This document shows, piece by piece, positions 56,527 to 64,000 of a stretch of DNA of 64,000 nt (its first letter is position 1; each line of letters begins with the position of its first letter). The notes below the pieces were generated by a model. The model was not told the origin of the DNA. It made no database searches and saw only the letters and a list, made by a program, of their open reading frames with translations. Source of the DNA: Hymenopus coronatus (taxonomy: Eukaryota; Arthropoda; Insecta; Mantodea; Hymenopodidae); NCBI GenBank assembly GCA_030762935.1, contig CM060899.1, forward strand, positions 18,282,001 to 18,346,000, given 5' to 3'. A program made the translations under genes and the position numbers.

Positions 56527-57074
56527 AGAAAACGACATTTACTATATTTTTACTGCCATCCTTTATTGTTGCGTGTCAGTTTCTTTAAAACTATGATACG
56601 TCAAGTTAATTAGAAGCCAAATTAGTTAATGAATTCAAACTTCAGTTCTAAGGAATTAGAAAAACAGGGAAGCTTATGGGCAAGAAAGTGAAATGGTCAG
56701 TTGGTGACTCCAGCAGACACTTTAATCTGAATCAAGCTTGAGAAAAGAGGACATAACAGATGAGCAGTGGCCTTAACACTCAAGCTAAGTGATGAAGCAG
56801 AAGAAGAAAATAACTTCTCCTCTCTCCTAGTATCTCTTTCTCTAACGTCATCTTAAAGCAGCACGCGTCTTTCTAAGGTCAATTCTGCGGTCTTCTTTAG
56901 CAGTTTGTGTACGGAAATGCTACCATTTTGCTGAAGCAAGCGCCACCATTTTGTGGCACTATACATTACCATAGGCAATATCTGTAAATTAATTGTTTTC
57001 CCAAGTTTTTGAAGCACAGAACAAAGAACAATGAAGGGAGAGAGATCCCTATTTGAAGGAATATTTAGGGGATA
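56527..57074. other. Unassigned
   Basis: No gene or shared repeat recognised. Confidence 0.3.
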
Positions 57075-57912
57075 AGGTACTATGTTCTAATCACATGACT
57101 TTCTCTACATCTCTTCAACAAAATATTGTTAAAAAGCTTATGCTTCTATTTACATTATGCTAATCGAGAAAAAATTAGCAGATAATGTCTTATTACTTGC
57201 TTCTTAGCAAGTAGAAGCGAAATAAGGGCGTACCATAGGTTAAAGTGATAGTCAAAAGCTGGTTGCTATGTGATTGAATTTCCTATGTTTGTTTGGACAG
57301 GAGTCAATAAATTCCATATGAGAATAGTATAAGAGTTTTAAAGCTGCAAACAGCAACAAGGAATACCCTAAAGACGATCTAAGCCACCACAAAAATGTAC
57401 ATTACATAAATTATGTGTTTTAATTTTTGTATGGTAGGTTTTTGTCCATTTCTTACACTTTAGCTGTTATGCAAAATTCTGTAAAATTCGTACAAAATAA
57501 AACAATCAGAGGCTATTCCCAGAAAATTTAAGATATACATTTTATTTGTCAGGTAAATATATTTGGTATACAACATTTTAATCAAAATCGTTAGAGCCAT
57601 TTTTGAGAAAATCAACATTTTCGAAAATTTTTCCATGTAAACGGTAGTTGCGGATGGAGGGGGTTTTCTTGAAAATCTTCGTGTCGTATCCTTGGAAGAC
57701 ACCAAACTTAAATACCAAGTTTGGTATTCAACGGTCTTTTCGTTTTTGAGTTACGCTGTCCACAAACACACACACACACGTACACACTTGGAACCTTTTC
57801 CAAAAATGCTTTTTTTGGATTCAGGGGAGCCCATAACCTATATTTCCGGTGAAATCTTGGTATCGCATTTTCGGGTGGAATGCAATAACTTCTCTATACA
57901 CTGTGTACATAA
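57075..57912 (+). mobile_element. Family H copy, subfamily A
   Basis: Degenerate 5' end (CTATGTTCTAATCACATG), complete middle, CA tract at 57764-57778. The 3' end breaks off inside the hairpin (ACTGTGTACATAATAAAC). Confidence 0.87.
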
Positions 57913-59099
57913 TAAACATCTTTATTATTTCTAGTTTCATAAAATGCATACTTTTGTGGGTTTAATAGAATTTGAATCAATTTAAATATAATTTAAATGT
58001 TAGTCTGTCTTTCTTTAAAGCTGTTATGGCATGCCTCTTTTTAGAGTATTTGTTTCTTTAAATTCAGTTTTCTCAGAACAGCATTTCTGGATACTTGTGT
58101 ACCTTTTTCTCAGAAAGTATGAGAGCTGGAAAGCTGACATTTTCAGCTCATAATTATGTACAACACATTGTAACTTTTTGAATCACAACCGAGATGTAAT
58201 GGTATATATTGATCATGGTAAGAAAACATTACACATTTTCCACATTTTTACTTTTTTGAATTTGCAAATACTTTTTTTTACTTTCTGAAATTGTATCCTA
58301 GCTAAATAATTGCGTATAGAAGATAGCTGATTATATTAAGAACAAGCACACAAAAGTTTGATTATATATAACAAGTAGTATCAGAGGAAAAGGTAAATGA
58401 ATTCACATGTTTTATTACTTTTCTGCTGAATGAAATACTATTTATAGACTCTACTACATAAGCTATTAATGCAAACAACCATTTGATATAATTGCCATGA
58501 TTTATGGAATAATTCTTACTGACTTCTGGAAAAACAATTGAATACTCTAATAGCAGTGGTAATCCAACGCACTTAAGGTGTAATTTTCGTTGTTAGATTA
58601 TATATTCCCCTTAATACAATTACATTTCTTGTCTGCCAGAAGTTATTATTAATAACATGGTATTATTGCAGTAAACATCGAGGTAAAACATAACTTAATT
58701 TTGTTCTAATTTTTTGGTCTAAACTTACTTTTAATGTAACAAAGGCTTTGTTTTAAAGCTTTAGTAGAAAGTGTGATATTAATCAAGAATTTCGGTCGAG
58801 GAATATTGTGACAATTAACATTGCATTCCGAATCCAGGAACACGTGATAACTGTTAAATGGGGGAATTAGTAACAGGTTTCTTATAAACCAGAATAGGTT
58901 GTCAATTTTGTCTGCGAATTGCCTTTATCCAAGTTTCTCAACGGTCTTTCCGAGTTAAATATCTAAAATCTAACAAACAATACAGAATCGTTCTGGTGAT
59001 AATGTGTAAGATATTTTACTAAGTATACCATCTAAAAATCACTTAAATAATTACACTAATCTATGTATTGAAAGATTTCACTGCGTATATCTAAAAAAA
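57913..59099. other. Unassigned AT-rich sequence
   Basis: The longest stretch without recognisable mobile DNA. No open frame of note and no repeat seen elsewhere. Confidence 0.35.
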
Positions 59100-59950
59100 A
59101 GCTTATATGTTCAATTCACATGGCTTTCTCTGCATCTCTGCAACAAATTATTGTTACAAAGCTTATATTTCTAATTACTTCATGCTAATCAAGAAAACAT
59201 TAGCCGAAATGGTCGTAATTACTCACTTTCTTGTAAGTATAAGGGAAATAAGGGAGTAACATAGGCAAAAGTGATAGTAAAAAGCTGGTTGCAATGTGAC
59301 TGAAATTCCTATACTTTTATGGACAGGAGTTGAAAAACTCCCGTATGAGAAAATATGTTTTTTAAAGCTGAAAGCAATAACAAGGAATGTCTCAAAAACG
59401 ATCAACTCCACGAAAAATATGCATATAACATAAATTATGTGTTTTAACGTGCTCTAAATTTTTGTATGGTAAGCTATTGTCCATTTCTTGCGGTTTAGCA
59501 GTTATGCAAATTTCCGTAAAATTCATCCAGAATGAAGTAGTCTTCAGAGGCTATTCGCAGAAAATTCTAGCTATACATTTTATTTGTCAGGTAAATATCT
59601 TTTATATACAATATTTTAATCAAATTCTTTAGAGCCATTTTTGAGAAAATCCAGATTTTCGAAAATTTTTCCATGTAAAGGGTATTTGCGGGTGGAAGGA
59701 TTTTCTTGAAAATCTTCCTGTCGCATCCTTGGAAGATACCAAACTTAAATCCCAAGTTTGGTATTTATCGGTGTTTTCGTTTTTGAGCTATGCTGTCCAC
59801 AGTCACATGCGCACACACACGGACCTTTTTCCAAAAATACTTTTTTTTTGGATTCAGGGGGACCCAAAACATATAATCTTGGTATGAAATTTTGGGTGCA
59901 TTACAATACCTTCTCTATACACTATGTACATAGTACGTGTAGAGAAAGTA
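59100..59950 (+). mobile_element. Family H copy, complete, subfamily A
   Basis: Starts GCTTATATGTTCAATTCAC (an altered 5' end) and ends with the clean hairpin ACTATGTACATAGTACGTGT and AGAGAAAGT. Confidence 0.88.
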
Positions 59951-60539
59951 TTAATTTAAGTACTTCCCCAAAACAAACTGTTATGTTTAAATTCGTCTGT
60001 TTTAAGTGCTGCACCGATAGCAGGTTGTTTTAAACTTTTATTGTATTAATAATGGGAGAATTTCAATCAAATTCAAAGCCAGTGAAAGCGCTGGGTTTAA
60101 ACGCAAGTGTTTTATAGCTCACGTCATTAGGTATTCCAATGAAGTGGTCCATTCTTCAAGCTATGGCAGTTTAAACTGCCACATAACAGCTTTACACCAC
60201 ACGATAAAGTAAGAATTATACACGGGCATTAAAATGGTAATCGTTTTCACACCAGCTTCCCAACCACCAGCTCGTAAAGTCTCAATGTACCAGTACTTTG
60301 TCCAAAATGAATAACTTTAGCCTGAAATTATTACATTTTTATTTTACTGCACATGTATTATGTAAATAACTAAAGAACTCATTTAGACCTCTAGGAAAAA
60401 TTACATGACATGACATTTTTAGTTTTTTTTTTTTTTTTTTGACCAGGTGGTCCAATTCCCCTATTTGACGCGTGGAGAGTTCGTGCGTAAGAGTTGCAGA
60501 GCTCAAGGGGGCATTTTCAATAATAAATGTGTTAATAGA
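59951..60539. other. Unassigned, with a T-run
   Basis: No gene seen. A T-run lies at about 60424-60440. Confidence 0.3.
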
Positions 60540-60835
60540 GAACTGGAGAGGTCTTCACTCGTTTTATACATCGATTGGTTTACTGCTGACCATGGAAAGC
60601 GAACCAAATTTCAATGCTAATCGCGTAGCAACGGTTTTAAAATATTTGACTCTCGTTTTAGCTTAATGTATTGTCTTATTTGTTCTTCCACTTACAAGGA
60701 ACTAAGTAATAAAACCATTTGTGCTAAGGTTTATCTTGATTAACGTGATATAGATAAAAGTAACATCTTTTTAAGAATAGTTTTTTAGGAAAGATGGAGA
60801 AAGTAATGTGAATGGAACACATAGGAGTTTTTAAT
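60540..60835 (-). mobile_element. Family H copy, 5' part only, divergent
   Basis: AACGGTTTTAAAATATTTGAC, CTTACAAGGAACTAAGTAAT, and 5' end GGAACACATAGGAGTTTTT. Confidence 0.72.
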
Positions 60836-61504
60836 TCTGTAAAAGTATAAATCAGAATTACTCAGTCAGTTTGCTATTTATCTTAACAGTATACTAAAAC
60901 TTTTCATTTATTTTTACTTATTCTGCGTATATTAACATAAATAAAAAGCGGTCCATTATGCAACGCAAATTGTTATACTGGTACAATAATGATAAATGTA
61001 GCCCCTCCCTCTTCCAGCGCGAGCTGCTCTGTTACTCAAGCCTTATTTCTAGCCGCTGTATTAGGAGGTAACTTTATTCCCAAAAAGCCCGAATTGACAA
61101 AGAATTATATTACACGTTGTCACTAACAGAGTACAGTAAAGCAAAATTGCGGTGAATTTAGGCGCAATACTCTAAACGCTTAAATACATAAGGCTGATCA
61201 AAACTCTTCCACAAATGTCGTAGCCACTGTCCAGTTTAACAACACACAGAAATAACTCTACACCCCTTCCTCTAGAAGGACGAATTAAGTCGCATTAGTC
61301 TAGCGCTTCCTTTTAAATTCAGTTTTAGCGAAACCATGTCACTTTACCGTGACTATAACAGGGTCTGTTGATTCGTTTGGTTATTTCTAAGGCCAGTCAT
61401 ATAGAAATTTGCAGCTTCTAGGTAGAAATTTACTAAGAGAGAAATACTAATATAATCTAAAGGAATCAATCAGTCGATTTTTATGAACGTTAGTTTAAAT
61501 AGTG
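60836..61504. other. Unassigned
   Basis: No gene or shared repeat recognised. Confidence 0.3.
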
Positions 61505-62124
61505 CAGAGTGATCTATGTAGAACTGACACATTTCTTTCTTTAAATATTCCGTTGGAAATTCATCCAATGACCTAATTTTAGCACCAAATTAAGCAGAAT
61601 GTTCTGGAGTTTCGATTCCTTGTTCACTACACTGTGAACACTGCAGAGTACCGACTGATTTTCATGGAGTTTGTTGAGCAACTGGACGATGTAGATTTGA
61701 TTCAAGGATATTTTCAGCAAGATGGCGCTACATGCCATTCATCAAATAAATCCATGAACCTAATTGCAAGTTTCCTTGACGACCGGATAATTTCCAGGAA
61801 CCTATGGCCACCGAGATCTCCGGATTTGACATCGCTGGACTTCTTTCTATGGGGTTACTCAAAAGACAGGGACGATCTGAAGCACAACATCACAAAGGAG
61901 ATTCAAGCTATTGACAACAGAGTCCTCCAACGAGAGGCCAGTAACATGGAACGACGTGATGATTTATGCCATATGCAGGATGGAGGACATTTTCAACATT
62001 TGCTATAAATGTAAATAATCTCCCAAAATTCCTCTACAATTTACGTATAATAAGTTGTCGCTAGCACAATACGTTTTGAAACAATTAAAAAAAGAAATGT
62101 GTCAGCTCTGTATAAATCACTCTG
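61505..62124 (+). mobile_element. Mariner B deletion derivative
   Basis: Left end CAGAGTGATCTATGTAGAAC at 61505. The right end is its inverse, closing at 62124 (...ATAAATCACTCTG) and followed by TA. The left flank is TG, so one TA base has changed or the duplication is lost. The element is 620 bp, roughly half of a full one; the N-terminal coding part is missing. Confidence 0.88.
61634..62008 (+). pseudogene. Mariner B transposase, C-terminal half
   Basis: The open frame gives about 124 residues from an internal methionine (MNTAEYRLIFMEFVEQL). It contains GYFQQDGATCHSS (aspartate codon 61721-61723) and PPRSPDLTSLDFFLWG (last aspartate 61838-61840), 38 residues apart, then a C-terminal part ending HMQDGGHFQHLL. 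The first catalytic aspartate and both helix-turn-helix units are missing, so it is not active. It is the same broad arthropod group as mariner A but clearly a different family. Confidence 0.85.
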
Positions 62125-62129
62125 TAGTT

Positions 62130-62205
62130 AGGGAATGTATTTTATCACATACCAATATTTAGAACGTATGGTTCAACGGAAACACTGGTTTTAAGATTCT
62201 CTAGG
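62130..62205 (-). mobile_element. Possible family H 3' terminal fragment
   Basis: TTATCACATACCAATATTTAG and ACGGAAACACTGGTTTTAAG resemble the hairpin-proximal block. Highly degraded. Confidence 0.45.
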
Positions 62206-63026
62206 TAAATAATCCTATGTGTTCCAATCACATGACTTTCTCTACAAGGCTGTAACAAATTAATGTTAAAAAGCATATTCTTCTATCTACTTTATGATAA
62301 TCTAGATAAACATCAGCAAAAATTCTCTTAATTACTTGCTACGTTGTAATTAGAAGCAAAATAAGGGAATACACTAGGCTAAAAGATAATCAAATCTTTT
62401 AAAAGCTGTTTGCCTTATGGTTGAAATCCGATTCTATGTAACGCCAGGAGTTAACAGCTTTCTGTGTGAGAAAAGGAATATCTCAGTAATGATGAATTCT
62501 ACGAAAGAAGCATATAAGCCATAAATTGTGTTTTAACGTGATTTACAATTTCCGTGTAGTACATTCTTGTCTGTGTTTAGCGGTTTACCAGTTACGCAAA
62601 ATTCAGGAAAATGCATTCAGAATAAAGAGGTATTTAGAGGCCATTCCTAGAAAATTCAAGGTATAAATTTTATTTTCCATGTAAATATCTTTAATACACA
62701 GTATTTTAATCAAAATCGCTAGAGCAATATGACTTTTCGAAAATTTTATAATGTAAAGGGTAGTTAGGAGTGGGGGGATATTTCTCAAAATCTTCGTGAT
62801 GCATCCCTGAAAGATACTAAACTTAAATACCAAGTTTGATATTTTACCGTCTTTTCTTTTTTAAATTATTGTATTCACGGACACACGTATCTTTTTCTAA
62901 AGTTATTTTTTGGATACACAGACCCTAAAACGTGTATTTCCGGTAAAATCTCGGCATCGATATTTTGGGTGGAATGCAATACCTTCCCTATACACTATGT
63001 ACATTAGTACTGTAGAGGAAATAAGA
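62206..63026 (+). mobile_element. Family H copy, complete but divergent
   Basis: Starts AATCCTATGTGTTCCAATC, with ACTTTCTCTACAAGGCTG. The middle is intact and it ends TACTGTAGAGGAAATAAG. Confidence 0.85.
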
Positions 63027-63029
63027 AGT

Positions 63030-63325
63030 AGTGTCTTAGAAAACGGTCCCTGTGTGTGTGTGTGTGCTGTGGGACTAGTATAACCAAAACACCTGATTGG
63101 AAATGAACTTCAACCACATAGCAACCAGCTTTTAAAACATTTGACTATCACTTTAGTCTAGTGCATTTCTTATTTCCTTTATACTTACAAAGAAGTAAGT
63201 AATTAAGACAATTTCTGAAAATTTTATCCTGATTATCAAAAAGTAAGCAGAAGAATAAGCTGTTCAGTAATAATTTGTTACAGCCATTTAGAGAAACTTG
63301 TGTAAATGGAACGAATTTTTTTTTT
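63030..63325 (-). mobile_element. Family H copy with a large central deletion
   Basis: GT tract (TGTGTGTGTGTGTGCTGTGG), then a jump to AACTTCAACCACATAGCAAC, and 5' end GTGTAAATGGAACGAATTTT. Confidence 0.78.
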
Positions 63326-63344
63326 TTTAACTTAGTTCCTTCTT

Positions 63345-63503
63345 TTCGAACTTTGCGTTCCGGAGTTACGCTGCTTTCAACTATTTTGTAAAAAAATTTT
63401 CTTTTCGTTCGATAGGGTTCAAAGTCCCTATGTGTTCCAATGAAATCTGAGGAATGCAATACCTCCTCTACTTACTCTAAGGTCAAGGTGTAGAAAATAA
63501 AAA
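63345..63503 (+). mobile_element. Family H 3' end remnant
   Basis: TTTCTTTTCGTTCGATAGGG, GAGGAATGCAATACCTCCTC and GGTGTAGAAAATAAAAAC. Weak similarity. Confidence 0.45.
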
Positions 63504-63609
63504 CATCTTTCGGATTGTTATATCTCCACTCATTAAGTAATGTTTTCTTCGCAGGATTCTCTTCTTAGATTTCCAAACACTATGCAGCAAGGCGAATTTT
63601 ATAAGTTTT

Positions 63610-64000
63610 TACTTTCTCTACACGTACTAAGTATAGAGAAGGTATTGTAATTCACCTTAAAATTCGTTACCTGGATTTCACCGGAAATACATCTTTGGGT
63701 TCCCCTGAGTCCATAAAAAAGAATTTTTTAGAAAAAAGTCCATTTGTGCGTATGTGTGTGCATGTGTGTCTGTGTCTGTGGACAGCAAAAACGAAAAGAT
63801 CGTTAAATACCAAACTTGGTATTTAAATTTATTATCTTCCAAGGATGCGACACGAAGATTTTTATGAAAATCCCCCGACCCCCAATTACCCTTTACATGG
63901 AACTTTTTTCGAAAATTTTGATTTTCTAACAAACTGCTGAAACGTTTTTGATTAAAATCTCTTATATTTAAGATATTTACACGCTAAATAAAATGTAAAT
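63610..64000 (-). mobile_element. Family H copy, runs off the window
   Basis: Hairpin end TTTCTCTACACGTACTAAG (shortened palindrome), GT tract at 63745-63780, and the conserved middle to the window edge. Confidence 0.88.

Overview
The window looks like intergenic DNA from a eukaryote, most likely an arthropod and probably an insect. It is AT-rich, has many tRNA-derived SINEs, carries several Tc1/mariner-superfamily transposase remnants of arthropod type, and has long microsatellites, a satellite array and multiply nested transposons. I found no intact host gene, no rRNA, no functional tRNA, no CRISPR array and nothing prokaryotic. Species cannot be named from the sequence alone. Nothing was computed; all boundaries were drawn by eye.

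The dominant component is one dispersed repeat, here called family H. It is about 0.85 kb when complete, and some 50 full or partial copies lie on both strands from end to end. By my own coordinates they cover roughly half of the window. Strand is given with the TCTGATGTG end as 5' and the hairpin end as 3'. An element starts after an A-run with TCTGATGTGTTCC, has a subterminal ACTTTCTCTAC, carries a CA/GT-rich tract near the 3' side, and ends in a hairpin (arms CTCTA/TAGAG around ACTATGTACATAGT) whose distal arm, GTAGAGAAAGT, is the inverse of the 5' subterminal motif. This asymmetric layout, with insertion into A/T homopolymers and no clear target duplication, is what is known for non-autonomous Helentron-like elements (HINEs). 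That classification is inference, because no Rep/helicase is present. At least two subfamilies exist: A, with hairpin core ACTATGTACATAGT, and B, with arms CCCC/GGG and a longer loop.

Layout. 1-10 kb: H copies, a SINE split by an H copy, a decayed mariner (family A, copy 1, 1926-3244) inserted in an H copy, and an N-terminal mariner fragment (family C) at 5.1 kb. 10-16 kb: a CA microsatellite, a LINE-like remnant, a TIR element (11464-12512) containing a SINE with clean target duplications, a long trinucleotide minisatellite, and a possible hammerhead-like motif. 16-25 kb: more H copies and a fold-back mariner A copy (18626-19499) with 266-bp arms. 25.6-30.3 kb: a mariner B remnant, a GC-rich patch, and a satellite of about 39 monomers of 83/84 bp with a local three-monomer higher-order repeat. 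32.0-34.2 kb: a second fold-back mariner (family C), a 94-bp x 6 tandem array and a hAT-like MITE. 34-64 kb: dense nested H copies, two more SINE heads, and a second mariner B deletion derivative at 61.5 kb.

The elements do not form a pathway. They form a layered insertion record: SINE interrupted by H, H interrupted by H, H interrupted by mariner, and H interrupted by a TIR element that is itself interrupted by a SINE. These layers give empty-site comparisons that fix the ends of family H. Stretches called unassigned showed nothing I could name.
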